Shown: positions 1 through 8,151 of the stretch, piece after piece
Layout of the letters: each line of letters starts with the position of its first letter
How positions within the stretch are numbered: the first letter of the stretch is position 1
Source of the DNA: an uncultured Austwickia sp.
GTDB lineage: Bacteria; Actinomycetota; Actinomycetes; Actinomycetales; Dermatophilaceae
DNA: 25,899 bases
NCBI GenBank assembly: GCA_934678955.1
Contig: CAKUSI010000021.1
Span: forward strand, 1-25,899
Direction of reading: 5' to 3'
Translations under genes and position numbers: made by a program
Notes under the pieces: generated by a model
Database searches by the model: none
Told to the model about the DNA's origin: nothing
Seen by the model: only the letters and a program-made list of their open reading frames with translations

Positions 1-73
1 ACGCAGCCATCTACCGAGGAGGCGTTGTCCTACGCGCGATCACCCTCTGGCTTCACGCATAAGGAGACACGCC
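1..73. mobile_element. Possible end of an IS5-family element
   Basis: The permease reading frame is colinear with its family down to the EAA motif and then changes abruptly. Read on the minus strand, the junction is the tetranucleotide CTAG (positions 74-77) followed by GGCGTGTCTCC. CTAG is a known target of some IS5-family elements, and termini of this GGCGTGTCT type occur among actinobacterial IS5-like elements; this is recalled family knowledge, not a search. No transposase is visible because only about 73 bases of the putative element are in the window. An assembly junction or a simple rearrangement would look similar. Confidence 0.35.
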
Positions 74-692
74 CTAGCGCGGCCGCCTCGAGATAGCTGG
101 TCGAGATGCCCTGCAGGCCCGCGAGATAGATGATCATCGAGAGGCCCACGAACTGGAACGAGTTCACGAGCACGATCACCAGGATCGCGAAGTTCGGCTC
201 GCTGAGCCACGCGACCCGGTCTCCACCGAACGCCACGACGATGTCGTTGAAGGCGCCGTTGTTGTACTGGAACAGCAGGTAGTACATGGTGCCCATGACC
301 ACCGGCGACACCAGCGCGGGGAGATAGATGATGGCCCGGACGCCCGAGCGACCGGCCATCGCCCGGTTGAGGATCAACGCGAGCCCCAGGCCGATCACCT
401 GCTGCAGGACGGTCGACCCCAAGCCGTAGATGAGGGTGTTGCGGAGGGCGCCACCGAAGATCGGATCGGTGAAGAGCCGGGCGTAGTTCTCCAGCCCGAC
501 GCTGTTCCGGTTGGGCGAGTACCCGTTCCAGTTCGTGAACGAGATCAGGAAGCCATTCAGCATCGGATAGATGGTGAACACCGCGAACAGCAGCATCGCG
601 GGCACGTAGAACAGGTTCAGGGAGCGCCCGAACACCGACTGCGGCTGTGCACTTGGCCGCTTCTGGGCCTTGGGAACTGTCGTACTACTCAT
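30..692 (-). pseudogene. Carbohydrate ABC transporter permease (MalF/UgpA type), 3'-truncated
   Basis: This encodes an inner-membrane permease subunit of a CUT1-type sugar ABC transporter. The N-terminal region has the typical first membrane span (FYVPAMLLFAVFTIYPM) and the conserved segment SFTNWNGYS, followed by further hydrophobic spans. The EAA loop begins normally (YLEAAAL, around residue 200) but then runs into an unrelated tail and stops at 220 residues. Family members are about 290-320 residues, and the missing part includes the rest of the ATPase-contacting loop and the last two membrane spans, so the product is probably non-functional. The start is ATG at 692 with GAGGATCGGTGA ahead of it. 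It lies 40 bp downstream of the binding-protein gene and was probably its operon partner. A second permease (MalG type) would be expected beyond the break. Confidence 0.8.
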
Positions 693-732
693 TCACCGAT
701 CCTCACTTCGTCGTGACGTCACTCGCGGGCTA

Positions 733-2001
733 CTACTCGGCGCCGAAGAGCGACGAGAAGTTGTCCTGCATGGTGCGCAGGCTGGTCTCGGGTGTACCGG
801 TGCCGGCGATCAACTCCGCGATCGCGTCGCACATCGGGCCCCACATGCCGTTGGGCAGGTAGACGCGGTCGAAGTAGGACACGAGCGGGGTGCCCGCATC
901 GACGGCCGCGTCGTAGCTGGACTGCAGCGGTCCGAGATCGGCCGTGACGTTGGTGAGCCCCGATGGGTTGCCGGTGCCCTTGGTGAGCTTTGCGGCGTTC
1001 TCGGGCTTGGCCATGTAGGCGATGAACTGCTTGGCCTCCTCGACCTCGCCGTCCTTCGCGACGCCGAAGGAGTTCACGCCCTCGCCGCCCATCAGGTAGG
1101 CGTCGCCCGAGTCGTTCGGCACCGGGAAGTAGCCGAGGTTCGCGTCGGGATTGTAGGTGAGCGCGTTCGCGGCGATCGAGTTCTGCGCGAGGACCATGCC
1201 GGTCTTACCCTCGGCCAACGCACGCGACATGTCGTCGTCGGTGGCGGAGACGAAGTCCGGGTTGAAGAAGCCCGACTTCTGCCAACCCTGGATCTTCGTG
1301 GTGATCGCGTTCCAGGGCTCGGCCGGGAAGGTGCCGTCGAGGAGCGCCTGCAGGTCGGCGTCGCTGTAGAAGCCGGGGGCCATCAGGTTGGCGACGTTGC
1401 CCGGGTAGTAGCGGTTCTTGCCGCCTGCGAAGACGGCGGTGACGCCCGCGTCGGTGATCTTCTGGGCGGCGGCCTCGAAGTCGGCCCAGGTCTTGACGGT
1501 GGCAGCGTCCACCCCAGCCTGCTCGAACACGTCACGGTTGTAGAGCACGCCGGTGGTGTCGAGCTCCAGCGGCAGCGCGTAGAAGTGGCCGTCGGCGTCG
1601 CGCATCGCGTCGTCGAGCATCGAGTTGAAGTTGCTCGCCCACTCCTCGCCGTCCAACGGAACGAGGAAGTCCTTGTAGCGCTTCACGGACCAGCCGTGCG
1701 TGGCGAAGATGTCGGGGAGGTCGTTGGCCCCCATGCGGACCTTCATGTCCGACTCGTACTGGTTCGACGCCGGCAGGAGGTTGACCGTGATGCCAGTCTC
1801 CTCCTTGAACGACGCCGCCATGTCGGTCAGCGTGGCGCGGATCTCCGAGTCGGCCGACTGAGTGACGGCCATGTCGATGGTCTTGCCACCGCCGCCGCTG
1901 TTGTCACCCGAGCCGTTGCCGCCATCGCTCCCGCAGGCGGTGAGCGTGGCCGCCGCGAGCACTCCGCTCGCCAGGAGAGCGGCGATGCCTCGTTTGCTCA
2001 T
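733..2001 (-). CDS. Extracellular sugar-binding lipoprotein of an ABC transporter
   Basis: This is a solute-binding protein of the family 1 type (422 residues, normal length). The N terminus is a lipoprotein signal: MSKR, a hydrophobic stretch, then the lipobox LTAC with Cys23 as the lipidation site, followed by a Gly/Ser/Asp-rich linker. The mature part has the usual features of CUT1 binding proteins, such as YNRDVFEQAGV and a Trp/Tyr-rich C-terminal half. It is first in a minus-strand operon with the truncated permease and diverges from the alpha-galactosidase gene. An alpha-galactoside such as melibiose or raffinose is the likely ligand; that specificity is inferred from context only. With the permease broken, uptake through this system is doubtful unless another permease substitutes. 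Confidence 0.9.
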   Translation of the reverse strand: MSKRGIAALLASGVLAAATLTACGSDGGNGSGDNSGGGGKTIDMAVTQSADSEIRATLTDMAASFKEETGITVNLLPASNQYESDMKVRMGANDLPDIFATHGWSVKRYKDFLVPLDGEEWASNFNSMLDDAMRDADGHFYALPLELDTTGVLYNRDVFEQAGVDAATVKTWADFEAAAQKITDAGVTAVFAGGKNRYYPGNVANLMAPGFYSDADLQALLDGTFPAEPWNAITTKIQGWQKSGFFNPDFVSATDDDMSRALAEGKTGMVLAQNSIAANALTYNPDANLGYFPVPNDSGDAYLMGGEGVNSFGVAKDGEVEEAKQFIAYMAKPENAAKLTKGTGNPSGLTNVTADLGPLQSSYDAAVDAGTPLVSYFDRVYLPNGMWGPMCDAIAELIAGTGTPETSLRTMQDNFSSLFGAE

Positions 2002-2091
2002 GTTCCATCCCTTCGTTGATGGTCACGGCTCACCCCCGTGGGTGAGCCAGGCGTCGACATGGTCGCTGTCCGCACGCCTTGATCGAACCTG

Positions 2092-2120
2092 TTGCAACAC
2101 GTGTTGAATGTCAATACTTT
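2092..2120 (+). promoter_or_regulatory. Candidate promoter of the alpha-galactosidase operon
   Basis: TTGCAA (2092-2097) and TACTTT (2115-2120) are separated by 17 bp and lie about 85 bp upstream of the alpha-galactosidase start. The palindrome at 2095-2106 overlaps the -35 and spacer, consistent with repression. On the opposite strand a consensus TTGACA (2114-2109) faces the binding-protein gene, but its -10 partner is weak. Confidence 0.4.
2095..2106. promoter_or_regulatory. Palindromic operator, probable LacI-family site
   Basis: CAACACGTGTTG is a perfect 12-bp palindrome in the 204-bp divergent gap between the binding-protein and alpha-galactosidase genes. It overlaps candidate promoter elements on both strands. 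LacI-family regulators commonly bind such even palindromes with a central CG, and a LacI-type gene lies two genes away, so it is the natural candidate. A weaker look-alike (CAATACGCGTAG) lies at 2160-2171. Confidence 0.6.
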
Positions 2121-2205
2121 TCTTATTGCCTTGTCACGAGTACATTCCTCTCAGTCGCGCAATACGCGTAGAAACGACTGCAACACAGCCCTCCCGGAGG
2201 AAGAA

Positions 2206-4254
2206 ATGTCCTTACAATGCGGTGCCCGCGCCCTCGCTCTGCGGCTCTCGACGTCGAACGAACACCCCGTCAGGATCGAGGCGGTGGGTGGCGACGCCAC
2301 GACCGCCACGCCACTCGTGGAGATCCTCGTTCTCGGCGAAGGACGCTCCACGAATCAGACGAGGAACCTGGTCAACACGCTTCGCGGCGCGGCGCTGCGC
2401 TACGCCGGCCATCAGGCCGACGCCGACGGAGTCGTCATCACGCAGACCTCCACCGACGGCGCGCTCGAGGCCGTCACCCACGTAGGCACCCCGGGCTCCT
2501 CCCTGACCTTCCGGACCACCGTCACGAACACCGGCTCGCGGGATCTCGTTATCCAGGCCGTCACCGCCGGCGTGCTGCCGGTGCCGTTCTCGATGCCGAG
2601 CACCGACATCCTCACCGGCCGCTCCTCGTGGTGCGCGGAGAACCGTTGGCGCGTGGAATCCCTGGAGGACGCGGGCCTCGTCGACTGCGCCACCGACCGG
2701 ATGCACGTCCTCGGAAGCGCCACCGTCACCCGGGTGGGCACCTCCACCTGGACCACCGACGGGCCGCTGCCCGTCGGCGCGCTCGAGGACCGCTCCACCG
2801 GGCGTGGCCTCGCGTGGCAGATCTCAGGGGGCGGGCCGTGGCGCTGGGAGCTGGACTCCGCCGCGACGACTCCCGGCCACTTCCTCCTCGCCGCCGCCGG
2901 ACCGACCGACCTCGACCACGCCTGGAGCGCGACCCTCGCGCCGGGCGCATCCTTCACCACCCCCGAGCTGGTCGTCTCGTTCTCGGAGCAGGGCTGGCAG
3001 GGCGCGATCCAGGAGCTGACCAGGCGTCGCCGCAGCGACGCGGCCGCGCACAACACCTCCACCGGCCGCACGGAGCTCGTGTTCAACGACTACATGAACA
3101 CGATCAAGGCCGACCCGACCGACGAGAAGCTGCTCCCCCTCATCGCGGCCGCCGCGGACGTCGGGGCCGAGGTCTTCTGCATCGACGCCGGGTGGTACGA
3201 CGAGGACGGCGACTGGTGGCCCAGCGTCGGCGAGTGGCAGCCCTCTCGGACCCGCTGGGGCAGCATCGGCCTCCAAGGCGTCCTCGACGCGATCCGCGAT
3301 CACGGGATGCGGCCGGGGCTGTGGCTGGAGCCCGAGGTGATCGGAGTGCGCTCCCCCATGGCCGACCGCCTGCCCGAGGACGCGTTCATCCGTCGCGGCG
3401 GCACGAGGGTCGTCGAGCACGGTCGCTACTTCCTGAATCTCACCTCAGCCGACGCCCGCGCACACCTCGACGAGACCTTCGACCGGCTGATCGACATGGG
3501 CACCCGCTTCTTCAAGCTCGATTACAACGTGACCCCGGGCCTCGGCGACGACGCCCTCGGCTCCCCCGGCGAGGGCCTGCGCGACCACGTCTCCGCCTAC
3601 CTGGCGTGGTTCGAGGCGCTGCGCGAGCGGCACCCCTCGGTCACGATCGAGAACTGCGGCTCGGGCGCCATGCGTCAGGACTGGGACCAGGTGTCGCGCT
3701 TCGACCTGCAGTCGACCTCCGACCAGCAGGACTACCTCCTCTACCCGCCGATCGCGGTCGGCGCACCGATGATCCTGCTGCCGGAGCAGGCAGGCAACTG
3801 GGCGTACGCGCAGCCCGAGATGACGCAAGAACTGATCGCGTTCGTCCACGTCACCGGCATCGCGGGGCGGCCGTACTACTCCGGCCACCTCAACCGCATG
3901 GCCGACGCCCAGCGCGCGTTGGTGCGCGAGGCGGCGGACACCTGGAAGGCGATCCGCGAGCAGACGGTCGACGGCCTCCCGTTCTGGCCGGCGGGCCTCC
4001 CGAGGTGGAGCGACGACGTGCCGGCGCTGGGCCTGATGTGCCCTGACGGGGGCTGCTACGTCTCGGTGTGGAACCGCTCCGACGCCCCGAACGCCGTCGA
4101 CCTGACAATGCCGCCAGGGTTCGAGGCGGGAGGCGTCGAGCAGGTCTACCCGAGGGATCTTCCCGGGTGGGAGGCGACGGCCGACGAGGCGCGAGTCTCG
4201 GTAACGGCGCCGGCAGGCCCCTCCGCTAGGCTCTTCCGCATCATTCCTCGATAA
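2206..4254 (+). CDS. Alpha-galactosidase, glycoside hydrolase family 36
   Basis: This enzyme hydrolyses terminal alpha-1,6-galactose from melibiose or raffinose-type sugars. It has no signal peptide and is probably cytoplasmic. The start is ATG at 2206, chosen because CGGAGGAAGAA precedes it; upstream in-frame codons are not family-like. The 682-residue protein has an N-terminal beta-rich domain (about 1-270), then the catalytic barrel starting near NDYMNT (294-299). Key elements are IDAGWYDEDGDWW (326-338), GLWLEPE (371-377), the nucleophile Asp439 in FFKLDYN, ENCGSG (482-487) and the acid/base Asp506 in SDQQD. A C-terminal beta domain follows. The stop is 15 bp before the regulator start, so the two are co-transcribed. 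Confidence 0.93.
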   Translation: MSLQCGARALALRLSTSNEHPVRIEAVGGDATTATPLVEILVLGEGRSTNQTRNLVNTLRGAALRYAGHQADADGVVITQTSTDGALEAVTHVGTPGSSLTFRTTVTNTGSRDLVIQAVTAGVLPVPFSMPSTDILTGRSSWCAENRWRVESLEDAGLVDCATDRMHVLGSATVTRVGTSTWTTDGPLPVGALEDRSTGRGLAWQISGGGPWRWELDSAATTPGHFLLAAAGPTDLDHAWSATLAPGASFTTPELVVSFSEQGWQGAIQELTRRRRSDAAAHNTSTGRTELVFNDYMNTIKADPTDEKLLPLIAAAADVGAEVFCIDAGWYDEDGDWWPSVGEWQPSRTRWGSIGLQGVLDAIRDHGMRPGLWLEPEVIGVRSPMADRLPEDAFIRRGGTRVVEHGRYFLNLTSADARAHLDETFDRLIDMGTRFFKLDYNVTPGLGDDALGSPGEGLRDHVSAYLAWFEALRERHPSVTIENCGSGAMRQDWDQVSRFDLQSTSDQQDYLLYPPIAVGAPMILLPEQAGNWAYAQPEMTQELIAFVHVTGIAGRPYYSGHLNRMADAQRALVREAADTWKAIREQTVDGLPFWPAGLPRWSDDVPALGLMCPDGGCYVSVWNRSDAPNAVDLTMPPGFEAGGVEQVYPRDLPGWEATADEARVSVTAPAGPSARLFRIIPR

Positions 4255-4269
4255 AGAGTGAGGCGCGCG

Positions 4270-5295
4270 ATGGCCACGCCCCGAAAAGCACGGAGCACAC
4301 GGGCCGATGTCGCGCGCCTCGCAGCGGTGAGCCCCGCCGTCGTCAGCTACGTGATCAACGGCGGGCCCCGCCCGGTCTCCCCGGAGACCCGGTCGCGCGT
4401 CGAGCAGGCCATCGCCACCCTGGGATACCGGCCGAACGAGACGGCCCGGGCGCTGGTGCGGGGACGGTCGCACCACGTCGGCCTCGTCGCCGTCGATACG
4501 ACCGGGCCGTTCTATTCGGAGTTGGCGGCGGCGATCGACCGCGAACTCTTCCTCCGTGGCCTCACGCTGGTGACGGCCAGCTCCACCTACCGCCTGCAGG
4601 ACGAGAACACGAGCCCGCTGGCACTCCTGCTCGAGCACAACGTGACCGCCGCGCTGATGGCCACCCAGGTCACCGCCGCCGACATCGCGTTCGCCGAGGC
4701 GCATGACCTCCCCCTGGTCGCGCTCAACGAGCAGGTGCCCCGCCCGGGGCTGAACGCCTCCATCGTCAACTACCGCGACGCGACCGTCCAGGCCGTCGAC
4801 CACCTGGTCGACCACGGCAAGCGCCACATCGGCTTCGTCGGCGGCTACTACTCCCGCGACACCCGCTATCCTGCGTGGCGGCACGCGCTCGAACGGGCCG
4901 GGCTGCGCCCTGGACCGTCCGTCCAGAGCGACTGGACGCCGGAGGCGGGCTACGAGGCGGGCCGGTGGATCACCGGTCAGCGGTTCTCAGGGGAAGAGCT
5001 CGACGCGTTGTTCATTGCCAGCGATGCGATTGCGCTCGGCTGCGTCGCCGCCCTGCGCGAGGCCGGCCTGCGGATCCCAGAGGACATCGCGATCGTATCC
5101 TTCGACGGCACAAAGCTCGCCCCATTCATCGGCCCGGGGCTCACGACCATGGCGCAGCCCATCGAGCACATTGCCGCCGCCGTGGCCGCCCTTATCCTCG
5201 ACCCCGAGCGCGAGCCCGGCACACACCTCTTCTACGAAGCGACGATGGTCCGCCGCCGCTCCTGCGGTTGCACCCCAACAGGCAGCCCCACCTAG
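4270..5295 (+). CDS. LacI-family transcriptional regulator
   Basis: This is a DNA-binding repressor of 341 residues, the standard LacI/GalR length. The N-terminal HTH reads TRADVARLAAVSPAVVSYVIN (first residues about 9-29), followed by the hinge helix region GYRPNETARALVRG. The C-terminal part is a periplasmic-binding-protein-like sensor domain with the usual IASDAIALGCVAALREAGLRIPEDIAIVSFD pattern, given here only as family-typical. ATG 4270 is preferred over GTG 4258 because GTGAGG lies 7 nt upstream of it. It probably represses the alpha-galactosidase and binding-protein promoters through the palindrome at 2095-2106 and releases it on binding a galactoside; target and inducer are inferred from position. 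Confidence 0.9.
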   Translation: MATPRKARSTRADVARLAAVSPAVVSYVINGGPRPVSPETRSRVEQAIATLGYRPNETARALVRGRSHHVGLVAVDTTGPFYSELAAAIDRELFLRGLTLVTASSTYRLQDENTSPLALLLEHNVTAALMATQVTAADIAFAEAHDLPLVALNEQVPRPGLNASIVNYRDATVQAVDHLVDHGKRHIGFVGGYYSRDTRYPAWRHALERAGLRPGPSVQSDWTPEAGYEAGRWITGQRFSGEELDALFIASDAIALGCVAALREAGLRIPEDIAIVSFDGTKLAPFIGPGLTTMAQPIEHIAAAVAALILDPEREPGTHLFYEATMVRRRSCGCTPTGSPT

Positions 5296-5313
5296 TGTCA
5301 CCGAGCAACACAA

Positions 5314-5345
5314 GAGGGCGGGCACCCAACCAGATGCCCGCCCTC
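5314..5345. terminator. Bidirectional hairpin terminator
   Basis: GAGGGCGGGCA (5314-5324) and TGCCCGCCCTC (5335-5345) form a perfect 11-bp stem with a 10-nt loop in the 80-bp gap between the convergent LacI-family gene and iolD. There is no long T-run on either side, which is common in high-GC hosts. Confidence 0.8.
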
Positions 5346-5375
5346 TCCACGCGCGCCGCGTGATCGCGCTTCGTG

Positions 5376-7259
5376 CTAGTTCAGGTACTGGCGTTGGGGC
5401 TGCTTCATGCCCACGTACCACTCGCGGGCCTGCTGCGTGGACTCGATCCGCGACACCTCCGAGATCGGCACGTCCCACCAGCTGGAGCCGGGCGGGTTCG
5501 GGCCGTACAGGTTGGTCTCGATGTGGATCATCACCGCGACGTCCGACGCGACGGCCTCCGCGTAGGCGGCCTCGAACTCGTCGATGGTCTTAACCCTGAT
5601 CACCTTGATGCCCCATGACTCGGCATTGGCCGCGATGTCGACCGGCAGCAGGTCGCCGTCGGCGTTGTGCCGCTCGGCCTTGCGGTAACGGGTGCCGAAG
5701 CGCTGCGAGCCGTGCGACTCCGACAGCGCGCCGATCGACGCGAAACCGTAGTTCTGGAGCAGCACGAAGATGACCTTGACGCCCTCCTGCGCGATCGTCG
5801 CCAGCTCCATCGGCAGCATCTGGTACGTGCCGTCGCCGACGATCGCGACCACCTCGGACTCCGGCAGCGCGAGCTTGACGCCCAGCGCGGCGGGGATCTC
5901 GTAGCCCATCGTCGAGAACGCGTATTCCAGGTGATACTGCACCGGCGTCTTGGCCTGCCACAGGCACTGCAGGTCTCCGGGCATCGAGCCCGCGGCGTTG
6001 ATCACGACGTCGTTGTCGCCCATGAGGCGGTTCAGCGAGCCGAACACCTCGGTCTGGGCGGGGAGCTCGTTCCGCGTCGTGTAGCAGGCCTCCGTCGCGG
6101 CGGCCCAGTCCGCGCGGACCTCCGCGATCTTCTCGGCATACACCGACGGCACCTGGTAGTCGACGAGCGCCGCGGTCAGCGCGACCAGCGCCTCGCGGGC
6201 GTCGGCGACGACCATCTCCGCGGCGTGCTTCGACGCGTCGAAGGCGCCCACGTTGATGTTGACGAACTTCACGTCCGGGTTCCGGAACTGCGTGTGCGAC
6301 GCCGTGGTGAAGTCCGAGTAGCGCGTGCCGATGCCGATGACGACGTCCGCGTCCTCCGCGAGCACGTTCGCCGACCTCGCGCCGGTCGAGCCCACGCCGC
6401 CGACGGCGCAGGGGTGGTCGAAGTTGATCGCGCCCTTGCCCGCCTGGGTGTCGGAGACCGGGATCCCCGTCGCCGACGCGAACGCGCGCAGCTCCTCGGA
6501 CGCCAGCGAGTAGATGGTGCCGCCGCCGGAGACGATCAGCGGGCGCTCGGCGCCGCGGATGATCTCGGCCGCGCGCTCGATCGCGATCGGCTCGGGGGCG
6601 GGGCGGCGGATCCGCCAGGTGCGCGGCGCGAAGAACTCGACGGGGAAGTCGTAGGCCTCCGCCTGCACGTCCTGGGGCAGGGCGACGGTGACCGCGCCGG
6701 TGTCGACGGGGTCCGTCAGCACGCGCATGGCCGCCATCAGCGACGGCACGAGCTGCTCGGGGCGCTCGATCCGGTCGAAGAACCGCGAGATGGGGCGGAA
6801 GCAGTCGGTGGCACTGACGGCCAACGACGACGGGTCCTCGATCTGCTGCAGCACCGGGTCGGGGTGGCGGGTGGCGAACTGGTCGGACGGGAACAGCAGC
6901 ACGGGGAGGCGGTTCGTCGTCGCGAGCGCGGCGCCCGTGACCATGTTCAGCGAGCCCGGGCCGATCGACGCCGTGCACATGTAGGCCTGTTGGCGGTTGG
7001 TCGCCTTCGCGAACGCGGCCGCCGCGTTGACCATGCCCTGCTCGTTGCGGGGCATGATGTAGGGCATCGCGCCGCCGTCGGGCTCTGGGTCGAGCTCGTT
7101 CTGCAGCAGCGCCTGCCCGATGCCCGCGACGTTGCCGTGGCCGAAGATGCCGAACGCGCCGGCGATCAGGCGCTTGGTCTCGCCGTCGGCCTCGACGAAC
7201 TGGTTGACGAGAAAGCGGATGGTCGCCTGCCCTACGGTGAGGCGCACGGTTTCCGACAT
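5376..7259 (-). CDS. iolD: 3D-(3,5/4)-trihydroxycyclohexane-1,2-dione hydrolase (IolD)
   Basis: This ThDP-dependent enzyme opens the ring of trihydroxycyclohexane-1,2-dione to give 5-deoxy-glucuronate, the third step of myo-inositol breakdown. The 627-residue protein shows the three-domain ThDP fold. The N-terminal PYR domain has GIFGHGNVAGIGQAL (37-51) and catalytic Glu73 in RNEQGMVNAA. The C-terminal PP domain has the GDG...QN ThDP/Mg motif, with GDG at 475-477 and Asn503. ATG 7259 is preferred to GTG 7265 because AGGAG lies 5 nt before it and overlaps the GTG. It is the last gene of iolC-iolB-iolD, 10 bp behind iolB, and ends at the terminator at 5314-5345. Confidence 0.95.
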   Translation of the reverse strand: MSETVRLTVGQATIRFLVNQFVEADGETKRLIAGAFGIFGHGNVAGIGQALLQNELDPEPDGGAMPYIMPRNEQGMVNAAAAFAKATNRQQAYMCTASIGPGSLNMVTGAALATTNRLPVLLFPSDQFATRHPDPVLQQIEDPSSLAVSATDCFRPISRFFDRIERPEQLVPSLMAAMRVLTDPVDTGAVTVALPQDVQAEAYDFPVEFFAPRTWRIRRPAPEPIAIERAAEIIRGAERPLIVSGGGTIYSLASEELRAFASATGIPVSDTQAGKGAINFDHPCAVGGVGSTGARSANVLAEDADVVIGIGTRYSDFTTASHTQFRNPDVKFVNINVGAFDASKHAAEMVVADAREALVALTAALVDYQVPSVYAEKIAEVRADWAAATEACYTTRNELPAQTEVFGSLNRLMGDNDVVINAAGSMPGDLQCLWQAKTPVQYHLEYAFSTMGYEIPAALGVKLALPESEVVAIVGDGTYQMLPMELATIAQEGVKVIFVLLQNYGFASIGALSESHGSQRFGTRYRKAERHNADGDLLPVDIAANAESWGIKVIRVKTIDEFEAAYAEAVASDVAVMIHIETNLYGPNPPGSSWWDVPISEVSRIESTQQAREWYVGMKQPQRQYLN

Positions 7260-7269
7260 GTTCACTCCT

Positions 7270-8151
7270 TTAGGGGTTGAGGGGGGTCATGGGCAGGCGG
7301 GGATCGACCTCTTGGGCGTCCCAGGTCTCCCGGAGCCAGGTGTAGTGGGGATCGTCGGTCATGAGCCAGGTGGCGTCCTCGGCCGGGCCTGCCATGACGT
7401 TCAGATAGTAGAGGTCGTACCCGGGCGCCGCGATGGAGGGGCCGTGATAGCCGTACGGCATGATCACGACGTCGCCGGAGTGGACCTCGGCGCACACGTC
7501 GATCGGACCCACGGGCGAGGGGTAGATCCGCTGGATCGCCATGCCCGTCGTGCCGTTGGCCGCGGGCCGGACCTCGTAGTAGTAGATCTCCTCGAGCACG
7601 CGCTCGATGTCGTTGTGCTCGTCGTGCTTGTGCGGCGGGTAGCTTGACCAGTTGCCGCCGGGGGTCAGCACCTCGCAGGCGAGCAGGTGCGAGGTGTCCA
7701 GCGCATTGCCGAGCGCGTAGTTGTTCACCTGCCGCGAGCAGTTGCCCGCGCCGCGCAGGGTCGTGACCACCTCGGACGCCGGGCAGTAGCGCACGGGGAG
7801 GTCGGTCGTCGCCTTCGCGGCGGGGAGCGCGAACCGGCCGCCGTCGTCGCTCGCGATCGTGAACGTGGTGTCGCGCGGGACGTACAGGTAGTCGGTGATG
7901 GCCGTCCACACCTCGGGGCGCCCGGAGATGCGGTGCGTCTCCCCGTCGACCTCGACGACGCAGCCGCCGGCGAGCGGGAGCACGAGCAGCTCACTGTCGC
8001 CGGTGCTCACCTCCTGCGAGCCTGCGGCGGGCAGTGCCAGCACCTTGATCGAGCTGAACTCCCAGCCCGCGCGTTCCGCGGACACGTCGGTCTCGAACCG
8101 GCCGTGCGCCGTCGATCCCGCCCGGATCACATAGGTGTCGTTGTCACTCAT
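7270..8151 (-). CDS. iolB: 5-deoxy-glucuronate isomerase (IolB)
   Basis: IolB converts 5-deoxy-glucuronate to 2-deoxy-5-keto-gluconate. The 293-residue length is usual for the family. It is a double cupin: the metal site is visible as PPHKHDEHN (His174, His176), with acidic residues in the following VLEEIYYYEV segment (about 185-194) and His236 in MPYGYHGPS. The start codon overlaps the iolC stop as ATGA, indicating translational coupling. Recognition rests on these motifs and on its position between iolC and iolD. Confidence 0.95.
   Translation of the reverse strand: MSDNDTYVIRAGSTAHGRFETDVSAERAGWEFSSIKVLALPAAGSQEVSTGDSELLVLPLAGGCVVEVDGETHRISGRPEVWTAITDYLYVPRDTTFTIASDDGGRFALPAAKATTDLPVRYCPASEVVTTLRGAGNCSRQVNNYALGNALDTSHLLACEVLTPGGNWSSYPPHKHDEHNDIERVLEEIYYYEVRPAANGTTGMAIQRIYPSPVGPIDVCAEVHSGDVVIMPYGYHGPSIAAPGYDLYYLNVMAGPAEDATWLMTDDPHYTWLRETWDAQEVDPRLPMTPLNP

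Noticed and set aside
670..2019. Long plus-strand open frame opposite the sugar-binding protein
   Set aside because: It is the antisense shadow of a clear lipoprotein gene; its residues are Arg/Val/Gly-rich with no family features.
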